A stretch of DNA of 40,871 nucleotides from DATAMF01 sp964472565 (GCA_964472565.1 CAYYNB010000039.1:1-40871), one strand, 5' to 3'; counted from the stretch's first letter, positions 15,540 to 24,479 are shown. The notes: a model not told the origin generated them from the letters alone. A program made the numbers and translations.

Positions 15540-18500
15540 TTACGCCCCCACTTGTGTTTTAAGCTGTCCCTGGCGGTGCAGGTTGGAATGAGCAGTTTTC
15601 TCCCAGGCACGCTTCTGCGCCAGCAGACGGTAGACCGCGCGGATCGCTGCCACCGAGAGCAGCAGTTGGTACGGGTAGAAAAACAGGATCATCCGCAGTG
15701 AGAAGAAACGCGGCAGTGGAACCTTGTACGCGCTGGTGAACTCACGGATGCCGATCAGGTTGGTGACAAGCTGGATCAGCAGAATGTAGATCGGGATGTA
15801 CGACAGCAGCGCAATCGGCAGCGCCACCTGCTGGGTCAGCGCGATATACAATCCCGCCGGGATGAAGAAGATGTTCGCCGCCTGCAAGAGTGAATTCAGC
15901 AGGATATAGATCGCCACGATGCGCTGTTTGAGCGTCGGCAGCTTGCGCCAGTCGCCCTTGAAGAAGATTTCATAGAAACCCTGGCACCAGCGCGTGCGCT
16001 GCTTGATGAAGCTTTCCACCGTGTCCGGTGTTTCTTCCTGAGTGGCGTGTTTTTCATCGTACACAATCTGAATCTGTGCGCCCAACTGCGTCAGCCGGAT
16101 TCCGACATCCGCATCCTCGGTCAGGCACTGCTCGTCCCAGCCGTTGATCCGTTCCAGCCAGTGGCGCTTGAAGAAGACAGTGTTGCCTCCCAGCGGCGTC
16201 ACATGGAATTTACGGGTGAAGGCATGCAGCCCGGATTTGAACCAGAAAAAGTATTCCAGCACGTTAAACGCTGAAAACCACGTCGAGCGGAAGTTCATGA
16301 GCTGCACGCCCGACTGCACGACATCCGCCCCGTCGCGTTTCATGACGGTATTGACGATGTTATAAATATCTGTGTGCGGCTCGTCTTCCGCGTCAAACAC
16401 ACACACTACATCCTTCGTCGCAACCTTTAGTCCCCGGTTCAGGCCGTTGGGCTTATTGCGCGGCCCCTCGGTAAAAGTGATCAGCTTGATATGATCCTTC
16501 CCGATCTCTGCGATGGCTTCCTGCGCGGCGTGGATCGTCGCGTCGTCGTCCTCGTCACGGATCAGGATCAGGATTTCCTTCAATTCGTCCGGGTAATCAA
16601 TCGCGTTCACCGCGTGGATCGTGTCCTTAATCACCCGATCCTCATGGCGTGCGGGCAGCAGCGCCGTGAACGAATACTGGGGTGCGGTGAACTCCTTCGG
16701 CGAACGGTATGCTTCCGCCGCGCGCGGATTGTTCCAGGTGTAGGTCATCCAGTACAGCGTGAACAGGCCCTGCGGCACGAGCAGCGCCAGCATGAGCAGA
16801 ATGATCACTGCGGCCAGTGTTGGATGCTGTTCAAGCAGCGTGCCGCGCAAAGGGGCCGGAACGATGCTGCTCACCGGCTTGCCGATGATCGCCGCCAGCG
16901 ATTTTGGCGTTTCATCAGTTTTCAGAACTTCATCACCCGCCGCCAGCGGAGCTGGAACCAGCCCGTCATCCGTCGAAAATTCGAGTGCCAGCGGGCGTTC
17001 TTCACCCTCGATCAGCAGCACCCGCTGCGGTGCGGTTTCCGGCTGCACCTCCAGCGCGGACTCCGACTCCGCCCCTAACGTAATGTCCACTGCGGTAACA
17101 TCCGTTTCCGCCGCCTTGACTACCGCCGCCGGATCAGCCTCGAATGCCACTTCGAAGTACAGATCGTCCGACTGTACGATACCGCTGCTGTTAACTGTCG
17201 TGAAGGTCAGTTTATATTCGCCCTCACTCAGCCACAGCGTATCCAGGTCATAGCTGAACGGCTCGCCGTTAAATGTCGCCAGGCTGCGCCCATTGATCGC
17301 CAGTTCCGCAAAGGTCACATCCGCGCTATTTTCCACATCCACCGTCACCGGCGTCATCGTGTTGACCAGTTCGCCTGTCAGTTCCACCGGCTCCGATGCG
17401 GCTACAGCGTCCACGCTCCCAACTTCGGCCACCGGTTCGCTTTCCGTTGTCTCATAGCGGGTCGAAGGCACGTCCAATTCCATAATGCCTTCATTCAACG
17501 GGATAAGCGCGGCGGGTTCATCCTCGCCCAACACGCCCAAGTCCGTGATAGCGCTCCGACCCTCATCCAGGACCATTGCATCCGTCGTCTCACCCGCGAC
17601 CAATGGCGGAATGACACCGGAATCCGTTTCCGTATCCGGTTTTTCCATCACCGCCGCCACCTCGTACAGCCATGCCGCCGTGAATCCTTCAATGCCATCC
17701 TGTGTGCGGATTTCGACCCAGCTAGCCGTTTCGGTCAGCTTGCGCGCGGCATCGTCGCTGGCTTCCAGCACCTCGACCCATTCGCCCTGATCCACGACGG
17801 CGACCACCTGTCCATCCACGGGGGCCACCCGCACATTGATGCCGTCATTTTTCGGCGTCAGGTACAGCGTGGTACTGTCGCCGTCAATATCTTCAATTCC
17901 CACCGCTTCGGACTCACTCGCGCCCGGCACAGGCGTTCCCGGAATAGGCGCTGCTGTTTCGGTGATCTGGTACAGCCATGCCGCCGTATAACCTTCCGAG
18001 CCATTCGCCGTCCGCACTTTTACCCACGCGTTGTAGACCCCGACTTTGCTTGTCGCGTCTGCGTCCACCGCCTGGACTGTTTCACCCGCCCCGACCACCG
18101 CGACCACGCTGCCGTTTTCCGGCGTTGTCCGCACATTGATGCCATCATTCACTGGTGTCAGGTAGAGCGGTGCAGCCGTAACCGTTGTTTCACTCTTCGC
18201 GCTGCCATCTGCGAGCGTGTAATGCCACGCGGCGGTATAGCCCGCCACGCCCGCCTGCGTCTGCACATGCAGCCACTGATCCGGCACGCCGACCTTGGCC
18301 CGAACCACCGCCGCCGCTTCCATCGCTGTTACCACTTCCCCGCGTGCCACCCAATCCAGCACATTCCCCCCGGCAGGCGCGGCCAGCACATCGGCCTCAT
18401 CCACCGTCGGAGTCAGGTACAGGGGTGTTCCGGCGTTATCTCCGGTTTCCGCCGCCGCCGATCCTGCTGTGGGTGGCACCACTTCATACAACCAGCCTGC

Positions 18501-18962
18501 GGTGTAGGCTTCGACTCCGCTGGCCGTGCGCACCCGCACCCAGGCCTCTCCCGTTCCGATCTTCGTCCGCGCGTCGGCCAGCGGTTCGTCCACTACCTGG
18601 AGCACCTCTCCGGCGCGAACGACACCCACTACGCCGTTATCCATCCCCGGACCCTGCCGCAGGTTCACGCCATCGGCTGTCGGTGCGATGTACAAGCCCA
18701 CCATCATTTCGGCTTCCTCGCCAATCAGATCCGCGAGTTTGGCTTCGCGGTATTGATCTCTAGGGGTTGTGGGCAGGCAGTACTGCGGAGCCGAATATCC
18801 TTCTGACTTCGGCAAGCAGTACCAATTCGAAAAAGAAGGCGACGACGACTGATCTTGATCAGCGCTTGCGGCTGCAATCGGCAGCGAAACCAGATTCGTC
18901 GTCAGAGCGATCAACGTGATGATGAAGATAAGTGCCATGTTAAAACGTTTAGAGCCGCTCAT
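15540..18962 (-). CDS. fusion of extracellular SH3b repeats and Ig-like region to a processive GT2 glycan synthase
   Basis: A 1140-residue mosaic. A signal anchor (8-31) is followed by four SH3b repeats (~88-162, 180-250, 265-333, 366-435), each with a xLYLTPxxDGxNVR-like start and a YTAAWLY end. An Ig-like segment lies at ~535-608. After a TM helix (~716-740) comes a cytoplasmic GT2 domain (762-1000): acidic motif DAED (857-860), TED (948-950) and QRTRW (988-992), the D, D, QxxRW set of processive synthases such as BcsA and hyaluronan synthase. Three or four further TM helices make the export channel region. The parts fit one topology: wall- or glycan-binding repeats outside, catalysis inside. 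The polymer is unknown. First gene of the operon. Confidence 0.88.
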   Translation of the reverse strand: MSGSKRFNMALIFIITLIALTTNLVSLPIAAASADQDQSSSPSFSNWYCLPKSEGYSAPQYCLPTTPRDQYREAKLADLIGEEAEMMVGLYIAPTADGVNLRQGPGMDNGVVGVVRAGEVLQVVDEPLADARTKIGTGEAWVRVRTASGVEAYTAGWLYEVVPPTAGSAAAETGDNAGTPLYLTPTVDEADVLAAPAGGNVLDWVARGEVVTAMEAAAVVRAKVGVPDQWLHVQTQAGVAGYTAAWHYTLADGSAKSETTVTAAPLYLTPVNDGINVRTTPENGSVVAVVGAGETVQAVDADATSKVGVYNAWVKVRTANGSEGYTAAWLYQITETAAPIPGTPVPGASESEAVGIEDIDGDSTTLYLTPKNDGINVRVAPVDGQVVAVVDQGEWVEVLEASDDAARKLTETASWVEIRTQDGIEGFTAAWLYEVAAVMEKPDTETDSGVIPPLVAGETTDAMVLDEGRSAITDLGVLGEDEPAALIPLNEGIMELDVPSTRYETTESEPVAEVGSVDAVAASEPVELTGELVNTMTPVTVDVENSADVTFAELAINGRSLATFNGEPFSYDLDTLWLSEGEYKLTFTTVNSSGIVQSDDLYFEVAFEADPAAVVKAAETDVTAVDITLGAESESALEVQPETAPQRVLLIEGEERPLALEFSTDDGLVPAPLAAGDEVLKTDETPKSLAAIIGKPVSSIVPAPLRGTLLEQHPTLAAVIILLMLALLVPQGLFTLYWMTYTWNNPRAAEAYRSPKEFTAPQYSFTALLPARHEDRVIKDTIHAVNAIDYPDELKEILILIRDEDDDATIHAAQEAIAEIGKDHIKLITFTEGPRNKPNGLNRGLKVATKDVVCVFDAEDEPHTDIYNIVNTVMKRDGADVVQSGVQLMNFRSTWFSAFNVLEYFFWFKSGLHAFTRKFHVTPLGGNTVFFKRHWLERINGWDEQCLTEDADVGIRLTQLGAQIQIVYDEKHATQEETPDTVESFIKQRTRWCQGFYEIFFKGDWRKLPTLKQRIVAIYILLNSLLQAANIFFIPAGLYIALTQQVALPIALLSYIPIYILLIQLVTNLIGIREFTSAYKVPLPRFFSLRMILFFYPYQLLLSVAAIRAVYRLLAQKRAWEKTAHSNLHRQGQLKTQVGA

Positions 18963-19355
18963 TTTGAACTCCCCTAAAAAACCCTGATTTTGTTATCGAG
19001 TATGCCTGTTAGGTGAGGGTCATTAACCTGATTAATGCGAAATTTCCTCGCTGGACTTATTTAACTGCCATTCCCTTACTATCTCCTTAAAAAGGGCCTG
19101 TTCAGCCTTACAATTTCCTTGCGGCACTTGCAAAAAAACTTTTATTATTTAAAATTATCTAGAATATTGTTATCGTAGTTAAGCAATTACCTACCAATCA
19201 CACCTTCGATGGATGCCCCGATGTGTTAGGAAGACGTTTTATTTTTAAAACTGGTTTGGGTGGGAACTACCGCAGCAGATCTGGATCGCCGCACTGCGAC
19301 GGCAACCCAGGCGGAGGTGAAAAGTATGACAATTTGAGATCAGTCGATCTGGGGG
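18963..19355. other. intergenic region upstream of the glycan operon
   Basis: About 390 bases with no credible gene. The part next to the GT2 gene is A/T-rich and would be a long 5' leader. The part at 19258-19320 is a G/C-rich patch that can form small hairpins (CGCAGTGCG on the minus strand) and could be a gene remnant. A weak AGATC/GATCT stem at 19337-19350 follows the kinase stop. No known riboswitch pattern was recognised. Confidence 0.5.
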
Positions 19356-20282
19356 CTATTCATAATTGAGCTTGTACTGCTCCATCAACTGTGCATGGCG
19401 CGGGGCCGCCGATGCGCCTCCCAGCATGGTCACTGAAAGCCCTCCGCAGATATTTCCATACCGTCCACACGTTTCGAGCGGCGCGTGTTCAACGACATAG
19501 CCGTATAGAAACCCGGCGTTAAAGCAGTCCCCCGCGCCGGTGGTGTCCACAATTCGCTCAACCTGGATGGACGGAACGCGAACTACCTGCCCCTGCTGTC
19601 CGATCAGGGTTCCGCGGCTGCCGTTTTTCAAAACAACCAGGTTCGCCCATTCCATCAGGCGGGCCAGCGCCTCTTCTGCGCTGTCCATATTTGTAATACA
19701 CATGGCTTCACGAGCATTCGGCATAAAAATATCCACCCACTTTAATAGATGCTGCCACTCGCACACCGAAAAGTTGGGCATATCCTGGCAGTCCATCGAT
19801 ACGGTAGCGCCGCGCGCCTGGGCCGCTTCCGCGAACGGCTTGAGGAGTTCAATCGAGGTAAAGCCGCCGAGATGCAAATGTTTGAAGTGGCACTCATGCA
19901 GGCGCTTTAACCACATCGCCCCAACATCAATCGGGTCCGGGTCCGTATAGGTGACAAATGCGCGTTCACCCTGATGAGGAATCGCCGTTGTAATCCGGCG
20001 GTAAGGCGCATCCACATATTCGGCCAGCGACAAATCGAGTCCTTCATCGAGCGCAAACTGGCGGACCGATTGGCTGTAGTAGTCGTTTCCAAAACAGACC
20101 GGCCACCCGACTCGCACGCCGAGCCGCCGCAGCGAGACGGCGGTGATATACATCGCACCGCCGGTTGTGTTTACATCGGTTCCGTACACTTCCCGCCCTA
20201 ATGACGGAAATTCCGGCAGGCCTGCATAGATGAGATCGTAGAAATAATCACCGGGTAAAAAAATGTCGAATTCCAAACTCAT
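19356..20282 (-). CDS. PfkB-family carbohydrate kinase linked to sugar ABC transporter
   Basis: A 308-residue ribokinase-type kinase. The motif NTTGGAMYITAVSLRRLGV is near residue 40 and IVDTTGAGDCFNAGFLYGY near 240, the latter with the catalytic Asp. It is the last gene of a sugar uptake operon, starting four bases after the second permease, so it most likely phosphorylates the imported sugar in the cytoplasm. It is only distantly similar to the kinase at 1061-2185. The imported sugar is not identifiable; adenosine/ribokinase-like substrates remain possible. Confidence 0.86.
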   Translation of the reverse strand: MSLEFDIFLPGDYFYDLIYAGLPEFPSLGREVYGTDVNTTGGAMYITAVSLRRLGVRVGWPVCFGNDYYSQSVRQFALDEGLDLSLAEYVDAPYRRITTAIPHQGERAFVTYTDPDPIDVGAMWLKRLHECHFKHLHLGGFTSIELLKPFAEAAQARGATVSMDCQDMPNFSVCEWQHLLKWVDIFMPNAREAMCITNMDSAEEALARLMEWANLVVLKNGSRGTLIGQQGQVVRVPSIQVERIVDTTGAGDCFNAGFLYGYVVEHAPLETCGRYGNICGGLSVTMLGGASAAPRHAQLMEQYKLNYE

Positions 20283-20286
20283 AGGG

Positions 20287-21141
20287 CTACCGTTTTACTC
20301 CACTCGCCGAAATACCAGCGATAAAATACCGTTGTAACAATAAGAACATAATCAACATCGGCAGGGTTGCCAGCAGTGATCCCATCATAATGATGTTCCA
20401 GGGGGTGCGGCGTTCTCCCTGAAGCAGGCTGATCCCAATCGTCACCACGCGTGTATCGGGTGTATTCGCAATCGCCAGCGGATACAGGAACTCGTTCCAG
20501 GCCGCCTGGACTGTGATAACCGCAAATGCGGCCAGCGCCGGACCGGAAAGCGGTAAAGTTACATTCCACAATACCTGGAGCGGATTCGCGCCATCAATCA
20601 CCGCCGCTTCTTCAATCTCGATGGGAATCTGCATAAACGCCTGCCGCAGTAAAAACAGGGCAAACGCGCTAAAGGTGCCGGGAATAATGAGTCCCTGAAA
20701 GGTGTTCAACCAGTTTAACTGTTTGAGCAGCATCCACTCAGGAATCAGAATCGCCTGAAAGGGCACCATCAGCAGCGCCAGGCACAGCGCGAAGATAATA
20801 CTGCGACCGGGGAAACGGTACCGGGCGAATCCATAGGCCGCAAGAGAGCAGGTCACGAGCTGCCCTAATGTGCGCCCAATCGTTAGAAATGCCGAGTTCA
20901 ACAGGTAACGATTGAAACGCGGCGAGTTATCATAGAGCAGGTCCAGGTTATCACCACAGACCGGATTATCAGGCAGCCATCGCACCGGTATTTTATTTAA
21001 TTCAATCGGTGGTTTGCAGGCTGTAGAAACCATCCAGATAAAGGGCATAACCATGATCACAGCCCCCACGCCGAGAATAATATAACTGAGCAGGGCCGTT
21101 GGTATACCGACACGTTGGTAGGATTGATTTTGTTGCAACAT
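20287..21141 (-). CDS. sugar ABC transporter permease, MalG type
   Basis: A 284-residue inner-membrane permease with six hydrophobic segments. The EAA loop that docks the ATPase reads EIEEAAVIDGANPLQVLWNV at ~188-207. The N-terminus (VGAVIMVMPFIWMVSTACKP) and the large periplasmic loop with a conserved Pro-rich patch are typical of CUT1-family MalG/UgpE proteins. The neighbouring permease ends three bases upstream. No ATP-binding subunit is encoded nearby; CUT1 systems often share an MsmK-type ATPase encoded elsewhere. Confidence 0.9.
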   Translation of the reverse strand: MLQQNQSYQRVGIPTALLSYIILGVGAVIMVMPFIWMVSTACKPPIELNKIPVRWLPDNPVCGDNLDLLYDNSPRFNRYLLNSAFLTIGRTLGQLVTCSLAAYGFARYRFPGRSIIFALCLALLMVPFQAILIPEWMLLKQLNWLNTFQGLIIPGTFSAFALFLLRQAFMQIPIEIEEAAVIDGANPLQVLWNVTLPLSGPALAAFAVITVQAAWNEFLYPLAIANTPDTRVVTIGISLLQGERRTPWNIIMMGSLLATLPMLIMFLLLQRYFIAGISASGVKR

Positions 21142-21144
21142 ACC

Positions 21145-22089
21145 CTACCCCTCGTTCGACTCGTAATAAACCCAAAAACGTTGCAGACTCAATTGAATCA
21201 CCGTCACGAGCAGGATAAGACCAAACAAAACTAAGGCAATCGCTGAACCATAACCAAAATCGGATCCCGTAAAGGCCCGTTCGTACAAATAATAGGCTAG
21301 CGTAGAAGCGCTGTGTCGGACCCCGCCGGGCACATAGCGCGAGGTCATCACATAAATCTGGTCAAAAATTTGGAAGCTGGAAATAATGCCCAGCACGACG
21401 ACTAAAAATGTTGTGGGCGACAGCATCGGCAGGGTTACATGCAAAAATCGCTGCCAGCGATTAGCGCCATCAATCGTCGCTGCCTCGTGCAGAATCGACG
21501 GAACCGCCTGAAGTCCCGCTAAAAACAGCACAATATTAAATCCCAGGCGCTGCCATATAGCGACAGCGGCAATCGGAACAAGAATATAATCGGGATCGGT
21601 CAGCCACTTTGTTTCACCATACCCCAATGGTTCCAGCCAATTGTTCACAATGCCGTAGCGCGGCTGAAAAATCCAGGTCCAGACCACTGACGCCGCCACC
21701 GTCGAAGTCACTACCGGCAGAAAATACAGGGTGCGAAAAAAGCTGCGTCCGCGCAGGGGTTGGTTAAGCAGCACCGCCGCGCCGAGGGCGAGCGCTGTAC
21801 CGGCGGGTACGGTATAGAGCGTTAATAAAATGGTGTTTTTAAGGGATGTCTCAAAATACGGATCATCCTGCATTAGTTCAAATTTTTCGAAGCCTACATA
21901 CTGGGCCGGTTTGATCCCATTCCAGTCCTGAAAGGCGGTCCAGAAAGCAATAAGCACGGGGATTCCAAAAAAAAACATCAGGCCGAGTACATTCGGGGCA
22001 ACCAGTGCCATTCCCCACATCGCTTTACGACGACTGAGCGGAGTAGAACCAAAGAGTTTGAGCGCGGAAGAGAACACGGAAACCACCAT
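21145..22089 (-). CDS. sugar ABC transporter permease, MalF type
   Basis: A 314-residue inner-membrane permease with six predicted helices. The EAA loop is LHEAATIDGANRWQRFLHVTLP at ~217-238. The first helix (VLGLMFFFGIPVLIAFWTAF) and the FEKFELMQDDPYFETSLKNT loop are typical of CUT1 MalF/UgpA proteins. It follows the binding protein after a 51-base gap holding a terminator-like hairpin. The ATG at 22089 has no good Shine-Dalgarno sequence (the U-run of the hairpin is just ahead), so translation may depend on hairpin status, or an in-frame GTG two or five codons in may be used. Confidence 0.9.
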   Translation of the reverse strand: MVVSVFSSALKLFGSTPLSRRKAMWGMALVAPNVLGLMFFFGIPVLIAFWTAFQDWNGIKPAQYVGFEKFELMQDDPYFETSLKNTILLTLYTVPAGTALALGAAVLLNQPLRGRSFFRTLYFLPVVTSTVAASVVWTWIFQPRYGIVNNWLEPLGYGETKWLTDPDYILVPIAAVAIWQRLGFNIVLFLAGLQAVPSILHEAATIDGANRWQRFLHVTLPMLSPTTFLVVVLGIISSFQIFDQIYVMTSRYVPGGVRHSASTLAYYLYERAFTGSDFGYGSAIALVLFGLILLVTVIQLSLQRFWVYYESNEG

Positions 22090-22094
22090 TCATG

Positions 22095-22127
22095 AAAAAG
22101 GGAAGTAGCAGCGGTCCGCTACTTCCC
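22095..22127 (-). terminator. intra-operon attenuator after the binding-protein gene
   Basis: A perfect 10-bp stem GGGAAGTAGC (22100-22109) with its complement at 22118-22127 and an 8-nt loop, followed on the minus strand by TTTTT (22095-22099). It sits between the binding protein stop and the permease start, where partial termination would keep binding protein in excess. Confidence 0.8.
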
Positions 22128-22140
22128 CCCAAGCACTACA

Positions 22141-23448
22141 CTACTGGGGCAACTGCGTGTTGATAAATTCGCACGTAGCCGCCGCCGCTTCTTCAACCGG
22201 GATACCGAGATCAAAGATCTGTGTGACCAGTTCGCTGTTCATCGCATTCCAGATTTCGTCGAAGACGGTGACACCCTGCGAATCTTCAAGCGCATCTACA
22301 AAAGCCTGAATGTTCTTACCTTCGCCGCCAAACGAATCGATCCACATCTGTTGCAGTTCGGGCGAGGGGCTGGCCGGAGCTACGCCACCGGCTTCCGCGA
22401 AGAAGCGCTGGCCTTCGTCACTGACCAGATACAGAATCAGGTTGGCTGCCAGATCCGCATTATCCGAATTCGCTGCGGCGACATACCCCACCGAGTGAAC
22501 AATCGAGCGGCTGCGGCCTGTTTCGGGGTGCTTCGGCAGTTGTACCACGTCCCAGTTAAAGGGAACTTGTGCAATCGCATCGGGCAGTTTCCAGGAGCCA
22601 CCGGTAATCATGGCGACTTTTTCCGATGCCCAGAACGCAAACGCATCATCGGCGGAAGCCCCGCCAACAGTGGTTACATCGGGCATATAGCCTTGTTCGA
22701 AGAGGCCATACAGGAAATTGAGCGCTTCCAGGCTGCCTTCGTCGGACAGCGTGCAGCTTGCCCGGCCCGCTTCAACTACCGGAGTCGTGCCCGTCGCTGC
22801 GATCCAGTTCGGATAGCCCGCTTGATATTCCAGATAGGTCAGCGCGCCGTACACATCATCGGTGGTCAGCGCAGCGGCATCGGCGGCGAAATCATCCCAT
22901 GTCCAGTCCGCCGTCGGATATTCCAACCCTGCCGCGTCGAACATGTCCTTATTGTAGTAGATGGCAATCGTATCCCAGTTAACCGGGCCAGCATACAGAT
23001 CGTTGTTTTCACCCCAGCGGTAAGGATCAACTGTACCGGCTCCCCACAGTGCGGTGTCAACACCGTATTCATCCCAATAGGGCTGGAGATCGAGCAGTGC
23101 ATCGTTGTCAGCGTAGAAGAAGAAACGGTCCTGCGATATATTGAAGACATCGGGGAGTTCGCCACCAGCGGCGTTCGTCTTCAGCAGATTCCAATACTGA
23201 TCCCAGGGCTGGACTTGCAAATCAACTTCGGCACCCGGACAGTAAGTTTCTTCCCAGGCTGCAATCGAATCACCGATTACCTTTGCCCAGTTCTCATCCC
23301 ACACCCACATCGTCAGAGTTCCCGGCTCTTTGCACGGAAGCGCTTTGATCACAGGTTCGTTATCCTGTGCTTTGATCGGTGCGGTGGAGAAACTAGATAC
23401 CATCAGGACAGCAACTAACAGAAGTACTAGGTTTCTTCCTTTTAACAT
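22141..23448 (-). CDS. sugar ABC transporter extracellular substrate-binding protein
   Basis: A 435-residue periplasmic-type binding protein of the CUT1/UgpB-MalE family. A signal peptide is clear (LVLLLVAVLMVSSFSTAPIKAQ) and no lipobox Cys follows, so retention is by other means or the protein is released. Family marks include IYYNKDMFDAAGLEYPTADWTWDDFAADAAAL, and SEKVAMITGGSWKLPD with a Trp-rich cleft. AAGGAGG seven bases ahead marks the start ATG at 23448. It heads the operon with two permeases and a PfkB kinase. The ligand is probably a mono- or disaccharide, not resolvable by eye. Confidence 0.9.
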   Translation of the reverse strand: MLKGRNLVLLLVAVLMVSSFSTAPIKAQDNEPVIKALPCKEPGTLTMWVWDENWAKVIGDSIAAWEETYCPGAEVDLQVQPWDQYWNLLKTNAAGGELPDVFNISQDRFFFYADNDALLDLQPYWDEYGVDTALWGAGTVDPYRWGENNDLYAGPVNWDTIAIYYNKDMFDAAGLEYPTADWTWDDFAADAAALTTDDVYGALTYLEYQAGYPNWIAATGTTPVVEAGRASCTLSDEGSLEALNFLYGLFEQGYMPDVTTVGGASADDAFAFWASEKVAMITGGSWKLPDAIAQVPFNWDVVQLPKHPETGRSRSIVHSVGYVAAANSDNADLAANLILYLVSDEGQRFFAEAGGVAPASPSPELQQMWIDSFGGEGKNIQAFVDALEDSQGVTVFDEIWNAMNSELVTQIFDLGIPVEEAAAATCEFINTQLPQ

Positions 23449-23616
23449 AGATCCTCCTTATAGTTTGCCCAACAGGGGCTGTTCAACAAAAAGCGATCAC
23501 CCAAATGGCAAACATCTGCTTCAGTGGATGCCGCCTTGAATCCTACCACATATTATAGTGAAGGACATAGTTTAATGAGGTATAAAGCGAGGCCAAATGG
23601 GGCGAGGACCGCCGAT
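23449..23616 (-). promoter_or_regulatory. promoter region of the sugar ABC operon
   Basis: A perfect -10 TATAAT (minus strand, 23552-23557) lies about 105 bases before the binding-protein start; its -35 is poor, suggesting activation. A 13-base inverted repeat AACAG-N3-CTGTT at 23471-23483 lies between promoter and gene and could be a repressor site. Confidence 0.4.
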
Positions 23617-24018
23617 TCAGTCGGCGCTGTAACTGGCTGGCTTCCCATTATCAAGCAGGTTGCATACTTCATGAATGAGACCTGTCGGAAAAGCGGATTT
23701 GTGCAGATATAAGTTCGCGCCTGCATTCAGCGCTTGTTCGCGCGCCTCGTAATCTGCGCGTGCGGACAAAATAATGATCGGCGTCCGCGATGTCGTGGTA
23801 AAAGATCGAATTTCTTCACAGAGTTGAAATCCGTTCATACCCGGCATCATCAAATCAACGATAAAAAGGCTTGGTGTCAGCGACCGGATCAAATGGAGAG
23901 CGGATGCTGCATTTCGTGACTTTATGACCACAAAACCTTCTCTTCTCAGCGTAATATCCAGCAGAGACAGCATCTCTTCTTCATCATCGATGACCAGGAT
24001 AACCTTGTTGTATACCAT
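23617..24018 (-). CDS. stand-alone response regulator (receiver only)
   Basis: A 133-residue CheY-type receiver. The acidic pair D11-D12, phospho-acceptor D55 (FIVDLMMPGMNG), S85 (IIILSARAD) and K107 are all in place. There is no output domain, so it acts through protein contact. The frame is open upstream, but ATG at 24018 has GGAGGGAATACATC ahead. No histidine kinase is nearby. It follows the small NHLP-like and membrane-peptide genes on the same strand, with a 9-bp hairpin in the gap, and is transcribed toward the sugar operon. Confidence 0.88.
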   Translation of the reverse strand: MVYNKVILVIDDEEEMLSLLDITLRREGFVVIKSRNAASALHLIRSLTPSLFIVDLMMPGMNGFQLCEEIRSFTTTSRTPIIILSARADYEAREQALNAGANLYLHKSAFPTGLIHEVCNLLDNGKPASYSAD

Positions 24019-24058
24019 GATGTATTCCCTCCCACCCGAGAGAAGAATGTCATCTTTA

Positions 24059-24087
24059 GTGGGCCTGGGCAGGTATCGCAGGCCCAC
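24059..24087 (-). terminator. hairpin between NHLP-like gene and response regulator
   Basis: GTGGGCCTG (24059-24067) pairs perfectly with CAGGCCCAC (24079-24087) across an 11-nt loop. There is no U-run on either strand, so it may be an mRNA processing or stability element rather than a true terminator. Confidence 0.45.
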
Positions 24088-24121
24088 GATGATGACCTTG
24101 TACGGGGTTCATAATTTTATT

Positions 24122-24445
24122 TTAAGCGCCCATGAGCGCCGGTACACTCGTGTTCGCCACAATCGCCTGGGCGAGTTCAATCAAAGAATTTGCCTGAACC
24201 GTTTCTAACCAGTTCTGAGTTTCTTCGGATAGACCAAAGGCCGTCAGCAGCGAATGGTCGCGCTTGTTTACCAATCTGTCGCAGACATCTTCGTCCAGCA
24301 GCGCTACCCCCATAAGATGATCAAGACGCAGTTTCTCTTCCTGGTTAAGAACATATTCCCACCATGTATCTGCGCCGGTAAAGCCATGTCCATGCGGCCA
24401 GGGCAGGACATCCATTACCAACGGGGCTTGGTCCGCGAGTGCCAT
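24122..24445 (-). CDS. small protein resembling Os1348/NHLP-clan proteins
   Basis: A 107-residue soluble protein. The C-terminal half (LRLDHLMGVALLDEDVCDRLV, then LTAFGLSEETQNWLETVQANSLIELAQAIV) resembles the helical pattern of the Os1348 family, which belongs with nitrile-hydratase/Nif11-type leader peptides. The N-terminal part (LPWPHGHGFTGADTWWEYVLNQ) is not recognised. Two ATGs lie six bases apart; AAGGAGT sits seven bases before the one at 24445, which is chosen. There is no Gly-Gly cleavage site and no modification enzyme nearby, so a peptide-precursor role is not supported; a signalling role beside the regulator is equally possible. Confidence 0.6.
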   Translation of the reverse strand: MALADQAPLVMDVLPWPHGHGFTGADTWWEYVLNQEEKLRLDHLMGVALLDEDVCDRLVNKRDHSLLTAFGLSEETQNWLETVQANSLIELAQAIVANTSVPALMGA

Positions 24446-24479
24446 TGTCATACTCCTTACTTGGACTGTTGAACGTAAG

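Noticed and set aside
18185..18806. Two long plus-strand frames opposite the SH3b repeats
   Set aside because: They are Pro/Arg/Ser- or His-rich low-complexity translations caused by the G/C-rich repeat codons of the real gene.
19258..19320. Cobalamin or c-di-GMP riboswitch in the G/C-rich patch
   Set aside because: The plus-strand GTGGGAACTACCGC and CCGCACTGCGA strings only faintly recall cobalamin elements and no plus-strand gene follows; the minus strand shows no GEMM core.
22351..23418. 355-codon plus-strand frame opposite the sugar-binding protein gene
   Set aside because: The minus-strand binding protein has a signal peptide, family motifs and an AAGGAGG site; the opposite frame has none of these.
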